From CAIKZY01 sp044345075 (GTDB lineage Bacteria > Actinomycetota > Actinomycetes > S36-B12), in assembly GCA_044345075.1 (NCBI GenBank), contig JBIJBU010000019.1, positions 1 through 20,503 of the forward strand: DNA of 20,503 bases, in the 5' to 3' direction. A program made the translations under genes and the position numbers. Below, in pieces: positions 1 to 7,324 of the stretch (position 1 is its first letter; each line of letters begins with the position of its first letter). The notes beneath the pieces are model-generated. The model worked only from the letters and a program-made list of their open reading frames with translations. It had not been told where the DNA came from and searched no databases.

Positions 1-24
1 CTCGCTGTACACCTAGGAGTCGAA

Positions 25-1245
25 GTGACCTCGAACCCGCCGGCCTACGCAGACCTGGCCGCGAAGTACCGTCCGATCTTCGAGCGCATCGGAGAGGGCC
101 TGCTCGAGCGCGAGCTCACGCGCACGCTCCCGTACGAGCCGGTGCAGTGGCTCAAGGAGTCAGGATTCACCGGGGTTCGCGTGCCGCAGGAGTTCGGTGG
201 CGATGGTGCCACCTTGCCGCAGTTGTTTGCGCTGCTCGTCGAATTGGCCTCCGTGGACCCGCATGTGCCGCAGGCCTTACGCGGGCACATCGCATTCGTC
301 GAGGATCAGCTCTATCGCCCGGCGAGCCCGACTCGAGATGAATGGCTGGAGAGATTCGCCCGCGGTGAGATGGTGGGCAACGCCGTCACCGAGATCGGCA
401 ACGTCAAGCTCGGCGATACCAAGACCCGCCTCACCAAGACCGCTGATGGCTACACGATCACGGGCAGCAAGTTCTACACGACGGGCAGCATCTTTGCCGA
501 GTGGATTGATGCCACCGCACTCGATCCGGATGGGGTAGAGGTGGCTGCGCTCGTGCCCACGTCGAGTGATCTTGTCGCGGTTTCCGATGACTGGAATGGC
601 TTCGGGCAGCGGCTCACCGGCAGCGGTGGTGCAGTCTTCTCAGCCGCGCCGGTTCGCGCCGACCATGTCTATGTCTTCAGCGATCGCTTCCCGTGCCAGA
701 CGGCGCTCTACCAATTGATTCTCGTTGCCGTGCTTGCGGGCATCGCGCGCGCATCGGCGAATGAGGCCGTGTACCAGGTCGCGAATCGCTCACGCACGTT
801 TAGCCATGGAACGGCAGACCTCACCCGCAATGATCCGCAGATCCTCGAGGGTGTCGGGCGCATCGCCGCCGATGCCGCAGCATGTGAGGCCATCACGGTT
901 CGCGCCGCAGACACCCTGCAATTCGCCTACGAGGCTCGCGATTCGGACGATCAGACGATTGCCGACCTGAAGCGCGACTCCGAGCTTCGGGCATCCGAAG
1001 CACAGGTGGTGTGCACGCGGTTGGCCATGGGTGCTGCGCAATCGCTCTTCGACGGCTTGGGCGCATCATCGACCATCGATACACACCTGCTCGACCGCCA
1101 CTGGCGCAATGCTCGCACCGTCAGCTCGCACAACCCTGTTGCTTTCAAGGCGCGCATCATCGGCGACTGGCTCGTCAATGCCGTCGAGCCGCCGTACGAG
1201 TGGGCCATCGGCAACGGCAAGCCAGCGGCAGAGAAGGGCAAGTAG
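25..1245 (+). CDS. DszC/SfnC-type flavin-dependent monooxygenase (acyl-CoA dehydrogenase fold)
   Basis: 406 aa with the full acyl-CoA dehydrogenase architecture: N-terminal helical domain (about 1-120), middle beta domain (about 120-230) and C-terminal helical bundle. Details fit the flavin monooxygenase branch (DszC, SfnC), which oxygenates organosulfur compounds with reduced FMN from a partner reductase, rather than a true dehydrogenase. The segment DWNGFGQRLTGSGG matches the DszC-type middle domain, and the DRHWRNARTVSSHNP stretch carries the conserved His (H369) corresponding to the DszC active-site His. The GTG start is supported by AGGAG at 15-19, five bases upstream. The stop lies 2 bases before the next monooxygenase gene, so the two are probably translated together. 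No flavin reductase is visible in the window; one may lie upstream. The substrate is unknown: sulfone, sulfonate or sulfide are possible. A plain acyl-CoA dehydrogenase is the less likely alternative. Confidence 0.85.
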   Translation: MTSNPPAYADLAAKYRPIFERIGEGLLERELTRTLPYEPVQWLKESGFTGVRVPQEFGGDGATLPQLFALLVELASVDPHVPQALRGHIAFVEDQLYRPASPTRDEWLERFARGEMVGNAVTEIGNVKLGDTKTRLTKTADGYTITGSKFYTTGSIFAEWIDATALDPDGVEVAALVPTSSDLVAVSDDWNGFGQRLTGSGGAVFSAAPVRADHVYVFSDRFPCQTALYQLILVAVLAGIARASANEAVYQVANRSRTFSHGTADLTRNDPQILEGVGRIAADAAACEAITVRAADTLQFAYEARDSDDQTIADLKRDSELRASEAQVVCTRLAMGAAQSLFDGLGASSTIDTHLLDRHWRNARTVSSHNPVAFKARIIGDWLVNAVEPPYEWAIGNGKPAAEKGK

Positions 1246-1247
1246 CG

Positions 1248-2606
1248 ATGGCGCGTCAGGAGATCGCTCTCAATGCCTTCAGCATGAACACTCTCGGGCA
1301 TCTCTCGCCAGGCCTGTGGCGTCACCCGCGAGACCAGGAGCGGCGCTACCTGGATATCGACTACTGGACTTCCCTCGCCCGCACGCTCGAGCGCGGCATG
1401 TTCGATGCAATCTTTTTCGCCGACGTTCTCGGTGTCTATGACGTCTACAACGGCAGTGACGATGCAGCCCTGATCGACGCCGTGCAGGTGCCGGTCAATG
1501 ATCCGCTGCCGGTGATTGCGGCGATGGCATCGGTCACCGAGCATCTCGGCTTCGCGATGACGGCGGCAGTGTCGTATGAGCACCCCTACCCCTTTGCCCG
1601 CCGGATGAGCACCCTTGATCACCTCACCAAGGGACGCATCGGCTGGAACGTGGTGACCGGTTACCTCAATAGCGGTGCGGTGAACTTCGGCGTCAGTGGG
1701 CAAGAGGCTCACGATCGTCGCTACGACATTGCCGACGAGTACCTGGAGGTCTGCTACAAACTCTGGGAGACCAGTTGGGATGACGACGCGGTGGTCGCCG
1801 ATCTCGAGCGCGGTGTTTACGCAGATCCCTCTCGCGTGCATCGCATCAATCACCAAGGCGAGTTCTTCAATGTGCCGGGCATGCACCTCAGTGAGCCCTC
1901 ACCACAGCGCACGCCGGTGATCTACCAAGCGGGCGCCTCGTCTCGCGGCATCAGTTTCGCGGCCAAGCATGCCGAAGGAGTTTTCGTCGCGGCCCCCAGC
2001 AAGACCGTGCTCACCAAGCAGGTGGCAGGCATGCGCGAGGCCCTCGCCGCTGCAGGGCGTGATTCGCAGGCCGTCACGATTCTCAACCAGCAAACAGTGG
2101 TCGTCGCTGAGACCGATGCCGAGGCGCAGCGACTCTTCGAGGGCTACCTGGAATACGCATCCGCCACTGGCGCCCTCGTGCTCATGTCAGGGTGGACGGG
2201 AATCGACTTCGCCACGCTGGATCTTGACTCCACGCTCAAGGATCAAGAGAGCAACGCAATTCAGTCGGCGGTGAAGGCGTTCTCCAGCGCTGACCCTGAT
2301 CGCGAGTGGACCATTCGGGAGATCGCTGAGTACGTGCGCCTCGGCGGTGATGGTCCGGTGATCGTGGGCTCGGCCGAGACAGTTGCCGATCAGCTCGAGG
2401 CGTGGGTCGACGAGACTGGTGTCGATGGATTCAATCTCGCCGGTACCGCCGTGCCCGAGGCATGGGAGCAGGTCGCCGACCTGCTCATTCCCGAACTGCA
2501 AAAGCGTGGTCGCTTCAAGAAGCAGTACAAGCCCGGCACGCTGCGCGAAAAGCTCGGCTACGAGACGGCTCGTCCGACGCGTCCGATCCCCAAAGCCGAT
2601 GAATAG
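1248..2606 (+). CDS. NtaA/SnaA/DszA-family FMN-dependent monooxygenase
   Basis: 452 aa, the usual length of the bacterial luciferase-like NtaA/SnaA/DszA/SoxA family. These enzymes use FMNH2 and O2 to cleave C-S or C-N bonds or hydroxylate substrates. Family landmarks are the N-terminal LNAFSMNTLGHLSPGLWRHP strand, the FDAIFFADVLG segment, the GRIGWNVVTGYLNSG loop followed by NFG, and HDRRYDIADEYLEVCYKLWE. The ATG at 1248 is chosen over an open frame extending back to 1011 because that extension overlaps the previous gene and shows no family similarity. AAGGG at 1234-1238 is a plausible ribosome binding site. The pairing with a DszC-like enzyme upstream and homocysteine synthase downstream suggests desulfurization of an organosulfur compound. 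That is inference, and the exact substrate cannot be read from the sequence. Confidence 0.88.
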   Translation: MARQEIALNAFSMNTLGHLSPGLWRHPRDQERRYLDIDYWTSLARTLERGMFDAIFFADVLGVYDVYNGSDDAALIDAVQVPVNDPLPVIAAMASVTEHLGFAMTAAVSYEHPYPFARRMSTLDHLTKGRIGWNVVTGYLNSGAVNFGVSGQEAHDRRYDIADEYLEVCYKLWETSWDDDAVVADLERGVYADPSRVHRINHQGEFFNVPGMHLSEPSPQRTPVIYQAGASSRGISFAAKHAEGVFVAAPSKTVLTKQVAGMREALAAAGRDSQAVTILNQQTVVVAETDAEAQRLFEGYLEYASATGALVLMSGWTGIDFATLDLDSTLKDQESNAIQSAVKAFSSADPDREWTIREIAEYVRLGGDGPVIVGSAETVADQLEAWVDETGVDGFNLAGTAVPEAWEQVADLLIPELQKRGRFKKQYKPGTLREKLGYETARPTRPIPKADE

Positions 2607-2625
2607 CCCGCGTGCTTGAATTCCA

Positions 2626-2652
2626 CTGCCCGGGAGCCCGGGAGCCCGGCAG
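2626..2652 (+). promoter_or_regulatory. GC-rich hairpin in metY leader
   Basis: The 66-base gap before metY holds CTGCC-C-GGG at 2626-2634 and CCC-GGCAG at 2645-2652. These can pair as eight base pairs with one bulged C (2631) and a 10-base loop that itself contains the palindrome CCCGGG. The block also reads as the tandem repeat GCCCGGGA. There is no following T tract, so it is not a classical terminator. It could protect mRNA ends or tune expression of metY against the monooxygenases. It ends 9 bases before the metY ribosome binding site. No recognised SAM riboswitch is seen; the element is too small. Confidence 0.4.
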
Positions 2653-2661
2653 CGTCAAGAG

Positions 2662-2667
2662 AAGGAG
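2662..2667 (+). promoter_or_regulatory. Ribosome binding site of metY
   Basis: AAGGAG sits five bases before the GTG at 2673. It decides the start, because the reading frame is open back to a TTG at 2616 that has no such signal and would add 19 unconserved residues encoded by the hairpin region. Confidence 0.75.
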
Positions 2668-2672
2668 TAGCA

Positions 2673-3968
2673 GTGACCGATCGTGAATGGGGATTCCGTA
2701 CGCGGTCCCTGCATGCCGGCGGCACTCCCGATGCGGGCACCGGTGCTCGAGCCGTGCCGATCTTCCAGACGACGAGCTTCGTCTTCGAGAACACTGCCGA
2801 TGCCGCGACTCTCTTCGCGCTCCAGAAGTACGGCAACATCTACTCGCGCATCGGCAACCCCACGGTTGCCGCATTCGAGGAGCGCATGGCCTCACTTGAA
2901 GGTGGCCTCGGCGCGGTAGCCACCAGCAGCGGCCAGGCAGCGGAGTTCTTGACCTTCGCCGCACTCGCGGGCTCCGGCGATCACATCGTGGCGTCATCGG
3001 CTCTGTATGGCGGCACGGTCACCCAGCTCGATGTCACTCTTCGTCGCTTTGGCGTCGAGACCACCTTCGTGCAGAGCGATGACCCTGCCGACTTCGCCGC
3101 CGCGATCCAGGACAACACCAAACTGGTCTTCACCGAGGTCGTCTCCAATCCGTCGTCGGCAATCGCTGATATCGCTGGCCTTGCGGAGGTGGCACATGCC
3201 GCAGGTGTTCCGCTGGTCGTCGACGCCACCACGGTGACCCCGTTCCTATGCCGTCCGATCGAGCATGGCGCCGACATCGTCATTCACTCCGCAACCAAGT
3301 TCCTCGGCGGTCACGGCACCACCCTCGGCGGCGTCATCATTGATGCCGGCACCTTCGATTGGGGTAACGGCCGATTCCCGACCATGACCGATCCCGTGCC
3401 GTCGTACGGAGACATCAAGTGGTGGGACAACTTCGGCGAGTACGGCTTCTTGACCAAGCTTCGTGTCGAGCAGTTGCGCGATATCGGTCCGTCGCTTGCC
3501 CCGCACAGTGCCTTCTTGTTGCTGCAGGGGGTAGAAACCCTCGCTCAGCGCATGACTGAGCATGTGGCCAACGCTCGCGCAGTTGCCGAGTGGCTGGAAG
3601 CAGATCCTCGTGTGTCGTGGGTGTCGTACTCCGGCCTACCCGGTCACCGCAATCATGATCGCGCTCTGAAGTACACGCCGCGTGGCCCCGGTGCCGTGTT
3701 CTCCTTCGGGATCAACGGCGGGTTCGCTGCAGCAGAGGCATTCATCAACAACGTGCAGTTGCTCAGCCACCTCGCGAATATCGGCGATTCGCGCACCTTG
3801 GTCATTCATCCGGCGAGTACCACGCATCAGCAACTCAATGACGAACAGCTCATTGCCGCCGGCGTTCCCGCTGACCTCGTGCGACTGAGCATCGGACTCG
3901 AAGACATCGATGACATCCTGTGGGACATCGATCAAGCACTGACAATTGCGACTGGAGTCTCACGATGA
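2673..3968 (+). CDS. metY: O-acetylhomoserine sulfhydrylase (homocysteine synthase)
   Basis: 431 aa, the standard length of the Cys/Met-metabolism PLP enzyme family branch MetY. It makes homocysteine from O-acetylhomoserine and sulfide in the cytoplasm, the direct sulfhydrylation route to methionine. The start WGFRTRSLHAGG followed by PIFQTTSFVFE is typical of this branch. YSRIGNPT and the glycine-rich SSGQAAEF loop follow, and the PLP-binding lysine is K209 in HSATKFLGGHGTTLGG. The C-terminal THQQLNDEQLIAAGVP and VRLSIGLEDIDDI segments are also family hallmarks. The length and the 50-residue insertion after the PLP lysine (PSYGDIKWWDNFGEYGFLTK) separate it from shorter MetB/MetC proteins. 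It overlaps the next gene by ATGA. Its place after two flavin monooxygenases suggests that sulfur they release is captured here after reduction. Confidence 0.93.
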   Translation: MTDREWGFRTRSLHAGGTPDAGTGARAVPIFQTTSFVFENTADAATLFALQKYGNIYSRIGNPTVAAFEERMASLEGGLGAVATSSGQAAEFLTFAALAGSGDHIVASSALYGGTVTQLDVTLRRFGVETTFVQSDDPADFAAAIQDNTKLVFTEVVSNPSSAIADIAGLAEVAHAAGVPLVVDATTVTPFLCRPIEHGADIVIHSATKFLGGHGTTLGGVIIDAGTFDWGNGRFPTMTDPVPSYGDIKWWDNFGEYGFLTKLRVEQLRDIGPSLAPHSAFLLLQGVETLAQRMTEHVANARAVAEWLEADPRVSWVSYSGLPGHRNHDRALKYTPRGPGAVFSFGINGGFAAAEAFINNVQLLSHLANIGDSRTLVIHPASTTHQQLNDEQLIAAGVPADLVRLSIGLEDIDDILWDIDQALTIATGVSR

Positions 3969-4441
3969 CCTGGACACCTCCGAGTGCGCTCGAGCGCCTC
4001 ACACTTCTGCGCGAGGCGAAGACCATCGCGATCGTTGGCGCTTCCGATAATCCGGCTCGTGCCAGCTATTTCGTCGGCACCTATTTGCTTTCGATCAGCA
4101 ATTACACCGTGTGGTTCGTCAATCCGATGTCTGAGACCGTGCTCGGGCACAAGGCCTACAAGAGCCTCGCCGATCTTCCGGCAGCCCCCGACATCGTCGA
4201 TGTCTTCCGCAAGGCCTCCGATCTGCCTGAGGTGCTGGATGAGGCCATCGCCGCTCATGCCAAGACCCTGTGGCTGCAACTGGGCATCAGCGATGACGCC
4301 ATTGCCGAACGCGCATCAGAGGCGGGAATGAATGTCGTGATGAATCGCTGCGTGAAGATCGAGCATGCGCGATTCAATGGCGGCCTGCATCTCGCCGGCT
4401 TCAACACCGGGGTGATCAGCTCGCGCCGGCAGCTCTCGTGA
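3965..4441 (+). CDS. CoA-binding domain protein (YccU-like)
   Basis: 158 aa single-domain protein of the CoA_binding_2 (Rossmann-like) family. The N-terminal nucleotide-binding turn is IAIVGASDNPARAS (G25-A-S), and DVVMNRCVKIEH-like text near the C-terminus (VVMNRCVKIEHARF) is the usual family ending, followed by a short tail. The protein probably binds coenzyme A or a nucleotide; the precise cellular role of these small proteins is not established. The ATG at 3965 is chosen because it overlaps the metY stop as ATGA, a sign of translational coupling. An upstream in-frame start inside metY is unlikely. From general knowledge, small CoA-binding proteins are often found next to O-acetylhomoserine sulfhydrylase genes in actinobacteria, which hints at a link with O-acetylhomoserine or acetyl-CoA use, unproven. 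Confidence 0.85.
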   Translation: MTWTPPSALERLTLLREAKTIAIVGASDNPARASYFVGTYLLSISNYTVWFVNPMSETVLGHKAYKSLADLPAAPDIVDVFRKASDLPEVLDEAIAAHAKTLWLQLGISDDAIAERASEAGMNVVMNRCVKIEHARFNGGLHLAGFNTGVISSRRQLS

Positions 4442-6243
4442 GCGCACCTGCGCTGATTGGCGACACCTGGTTCGGTACCGGTGACCGCCGGCTCAATCTC
4501 GACGATCTACGCGGTCGGATCCTCCTGCTCGATTTCTGGACACTCTGCTGCGTCAACTGCCATCACGTGCTCGCAGAACTGCGCCCGATCGAGGCGAAGT
4601 ACTCCGACGTGCTCACTGTTGTCGGCGTTCACTCGCCGAAGTTCGAGCACGAGAAGAATCCGGAGTCGGTCCGGTCGGCGATCGAGCGTCACGGCATCGA
4701 TCATCCGGTCCTCAATGATCCGAATCTCTCGACGTGGTCGGGCTACGGCGTGCGCGCGTGGCCGACATTGGTGCTCATCGATCCGCTTGGTGAGGTCGTG
4801 GCCCAGTACTCGGGCGAAGGCCACGCTCATGCGATCGATGCCACCATCGCTGAACTGGTGAAGGTTCATGAGGCGGCCGGCACGCTGACCCGCGGCGATG
4901 ATGTCTTCATCGCTCCGCCCCCGCCGCGTTCGATCTACCGTCAGCCGGGGAAGGCAGTGCTTCTAGACGAGGGCACCTTGCTCGTCAGCGATAGCGCCAA
5001 CCACCGACTCGTCATCACCGACCCTGCGAATCCGAACACGATTGTGCGCACGATCGGCGGTGGCACCCGCGGACTTCGCGATGGCTCGGCGGTGGAGGCT
5101 CAGTTCAACGAGCCCTACGGAGTCGTCCGACTGCCCGACGATGTTGCTGCGTTAGTCGGATACAACCTCGTCGTGGCCGACAGCGTCAATCACGCGCTTC
5201 GCGGCGTAGTGCTCGCGACAGGCGCTGTCACCACTGTTGCCGGAACCGGGGAGCAATGGATGCAAGGTGATTCCTCGCATGGTGATGCCCTGTCGACTCG
5301 GCTGAGCACTCCATGGGACGTCACCTGGCACGAGGGTCGTGTCGTCGTGGCCATGGCAGGCGAGCACCGCATATGGTCCTTCAATCCTGTTACCTCGACC
5401 GTCGAGGTCTTCGCTGGCACCACCAATGAAGGACTTGTTGACGGTACGCGTGATCAGGCGTGGTTCGCCCAGCCGTCCGCGGTTGTCTCCGATGGCGACG
5501 TGCTCTGGGTGGTGGACTCCGAGACCTCTGCGATCCGTCGCATCGAAGGTGATGCAGTCACCAGCCCGATCGGGCACGGTCTCTTCGACTTCGGTCATGT
5601 CGATGGTGCTGCCTCGGAAGCTATGCTCCAGCACCCGCTAGGCGCAGCCGTACTTCCTGACGGCTCCTTGGTCATCGCTGACTCCTACAACGGAGCTGTG
5701 CGCCGGTACGACCCGTCCACCGAGAGCGTCACCACCATTGCGCGCGATCTTCGTGAGCCCAGTGACGTCGTCTTCCTTGTGGCGAGCGCGACTCTGCTGG
5801 TGGTGGAGTCGGCAGCCGGGCGCCTCACGGCGATCCCGATCGTGGCGGGGGAGCGAGTGCAGAGCGAGCGCCTTCGCACGAGCCGCCCCGCGATTGCGGT
5901 AGCGCCAGGAGTCGTCACGATCGAGGTGATCTTCGAGCCCCCGGCAGGTGAGAAGCGTGATGATCGATACGGGCCATCGACCCAGCTGGTCGTGAGCTCT
6001 TCGCCCACGGGTCTGATCAGCACCGGTACAGGCACGACCTCTGACCTCGTGCGCGAGATCCACATCGAGGCAGTGGCAGCCGAAGGGGTGCTTCACGTGG
6101 CAGCCAAGGGCGCCTCCTGCGATGACACCGGAGGCGATCCAGAAGCGCATGCGGCCTGCCACATTCATCAGCAGGATTGGGGAATACCTGTGGTACTCGA
6201 CACCGATGGAGTCAGCCGAGTGACGCTGATCTTGTCGGGCTGA
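4438..6243 (+). CDS. NHLRC2-like thioredoxin/NHL beta-propeller protein
   Basis: 601 aa in three parts. Residues about 1-145 form a TlpA/AhpC-like thioredoxin fold with redox motif C38-V-N-C41 inside DFWTLCCVNCHH. Residues about 163-470 contain six NHL-type repeats with phrases such as LLVSDSANHRLV, LVVADSVNHALR, LWVVDSETSAIRRI and LVIADSYNGAVRRY, enough for a six-bladed propeller. The C-terminal beta-rich domain ends with C-H-I-H-x2-DWGIPV. The order matches animal NHLRC2 and its bacterial relatives, whose biochemical role is poorly known; a thiol-disulfide function is inferred from the CxxC. There is no signal peptide or membrane segment, so it should be cytoplasmic. The GTG overlaps the previous stop (GTGA), making this the fifth member of the plus-strand block. 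Its 3' end overlaps the convergent blh gene by 32 bases. Confidence 0.9.
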   Translation: MSAPALIGDTWFGTGDRRLNLDDLRGRILLLDFWTLCCVNCHHVLAELRPIEAKYSDVLTVVGVHSPKFEHEKNPESVRSAIERHGIDHPVLNDPNLSTWSGYGVRAWPTLVLIDPLGEVVAQYSGEGHAHAIDATIAELVKVHEAAGTLTRGDDVFIAPPPPRSIYRQPGKAVLLDEGTLLVSDSANHRLVITDPANPNTIVRTIGGGTRGLRDGSAVEAQFNEPYGVVRLPDDVAALVGYNLVVADSVNHALRGVVLATGAVTTVAGTGEQWMQGDSSHGDALSTRLSTPWDVTWHEGRVVVAMAGEHRIWSFNPVTSTVEVFAGTTNEGLVDGTRDQAWFAQPSAVVSDGDVLWVVDSETSAIRRIEGDAVTSPIGHGLFDFGHVDGAASEAMLQHPLGAAVLPDGSLVIADSYNGAVRRYDPSTESVTTIARDLREPSDVVFLVASATLLVVESAAGRLTAIPIVAGERVQSERLRTSRPAIAVAPGVVTIEVIFEPPAGEKRDDRYGPSTQLVVSSSPTGLISTGTGTTSDLVREIHIEAVAAEGVLHVAAKGASCDDTGGDPEAHAACHIHQQDWGIPVVLDTDGVSRVTLILSG

Positions 6244-7255
6244 TTGCTTCGGGGGTAGTGGCCCGACGACGGTGATCGAAGAGCGAGACCATCGCCATGT
6301 GAGGCACAGTCAGGCCCCACACGAGGGCGAGTCCGAACCACAGCCACGTGGCTGAGATCGACAGTGAAGACGCGAATGCGACCAGAACTGCGACCACCAG
6401 GACTGTCCCGACCAATGCCGGAAGTCCTTGAAGGAAGATCCGTCCGATGGATCGTGGGCGAACCGTGCCGAACCTGTATTCGGCTAGGCGTGCGGTATGG
6501 CGCAGGGAATGCCAGAAACTGAAGTACACGGCGAACGCGATGAGTGGGGCCACGAAGAAACCCAGCGCCGCAAGCGCCATCAGTTCAACGGCGGCCCGCA
6601 TTCTCCCTTGCTGAATGAGCACGAGGAGCGTGATGATGACCAGTGCGAGCACGGCCACTCGCACACCGGTGATGAGCGCCGGGGTGAATACTTGAGCAAG
6701 GCGCGGCTGAATAGCAGAGAGGGTGCTCACGGCTGCGGGTGAGGTTAGGGGCAGGAGCACGGGTGCGCTGCCTGCGGCGATCGAGTGCAGGATCCGCGTC
6801 GAACCGGTCTCTGGTGCTGCACCTCCGAGTTCGCGGCTCGCCTCAACATCTCCGGCGCCGAAGTGCCACACGGTCATCGCCAGAACTGCGATGAAGGCAA
6901 TCCCTGGGAAAAGGATGACAGCGGTGGCGGAGAGAAGAGCCACGACGAGGTAGACGCTTCCTCGCGTGACGGCGGTCCGCCATGTCAATGAGGTGGCCAA
7001 CGTGAGGTGATCGACGGCGCCGTGGGGAATGCCCATCGCCACGGCAATGATCGCGACACCGATCATCCAGCCCGGCACGTGAGTTGTTGCCGTCGTCGAT
7101 TTCGCCACGATCGCGATCGGTATGGCCATCACCACCGCGATGAGACCGATGTTCAAGATGACCTGTGGGGCAGAGACCAGGAAGACGCTGTCTCCGCGTC
7201 TGTCTCTCTTCAGCTCCGCCACGGACATGAGAGGAGTCTGTCGACTCGGCGCCAT
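6212..7255 (-). CDS. blh: Brp/Blh-family beta-carotene 15,15'-dioxygenase
   Basis: Integral membrane protein of about 347 aa. Brp/Blh enzymes split beta-carotene with O2 into two all-trans-retinal molecules, the chromophore of microbial rhodopsins. The family's iron-ligand histidines are visible, numbered from the ATG at 7255: H78 and H83 in GIPHGAVDHL, H131 in WHFGAGD, H249 and H253 in FWHSLRHTARL, and H319 in LTVPHMAMV. Eight or so hydrophobic helices span residues about 25-325. The start is uncertain: the frame extends to a TTG at 7288, and an ATG at 7228 leaves 14 residues before the first helix. None has a Shine-Dalgarno; I took the first ATG. No rhodopsin, crt or lycopene cyclase gene is in the window, so its partner must be elsewhere in the genome. 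The stop lies inside the convergent NHL gene. Confidence 0.9.
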   Translation of the reverse strand: MAPSRQTPLMSVAELKRDRRGDSVFLVSAPQVILNIGLIAVVMAIPIAIVAKSTTATTHVPGWMIGVAIIAVAMGIPHGAVDHLTLATSLTWRTAVTRGSVYLVVALLSATAVILFPGIAFIAVLAMTVWHFGAGDVEASRELGGAAPETGSTRILHSIAAGSAPVLLPLTSPAAVSTLSAIQPRLAQVFTPALITGVRVAVLALVIITLLVLIQQGRMRAAVELMALAALGFFVAPLIAFAVYFSFWHSLRHTARLAEYRFGTVRPRSIGRIFLQGLPALVGTVLVVAVLVAFASSLSISATWLWFGLALVWGLTVPHMAMVSLFDHRRRATTPEAISPTRSASLG

Positions 7256-7302
7256 GGATGCACGCTGGGGCGAGAGACGTGCTGGCAATCTCAGCCCCGA
7301 GG

Positions 7303-7313
7303 CTAACCGTTAG
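7303..7313. promoter_or_regulatory. 11-bp palindrome between divergent blh and ettA
   Basis: CTAACCGTTAG is a perfect 5+1+5 inverted repeat in the short space between the two divergent genes. It overlaps candidate -10 boxes on both strands: TAGGCT at 7311-7316 on the plus strand, and TAGCCT reading from 7305 to 7300 on the minus strand. It could be an operator, or simply the by-product of two facing A/T-containing promoter boxes. Confidence 0.35.
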
Positions 7314-7316
7314 GCT
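7311..7316 (+). promoter_or_regulatory. Candidate -10 box for leaderless ettA mRNA
   Basis: TAGGCT fits the actinobacterial TANNNT -10 pattern and lies 8 bases before the ettA ATG. Transcription would start at or within a base or two of the start codon. No Shine-Dalgarno precedes the ATG, which agrees with leaderless translation. I see no convincing -35 at the right distance. A very similar string, TAGGCTCAGGTCATG, precedes the prolyl oligopeptidase gene on the other strand. Confidence 0.45.
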
Positions 7317-7324
7317 CACCTGTC

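Noticed and set aside
1011..1247. 79-residue extension of the second monooxygenase
   Set aside because: Overlaps the conserved end of the first gene in another frame; the family begins at the ATG at 1248.
951..1886. 311-codon open frame on the minus strand
   Set aside because: Antisense to the two monooxygenase genes, low complexity of His/Asp/Gly typical of reverse reading of GC-rich codons, and no family resemblance.
2607..2672. SAM riboswitch or T-box before metY
   Set aside because: The gap is too short and has only one simple hairpin; no conserved riboswitch core is seen.
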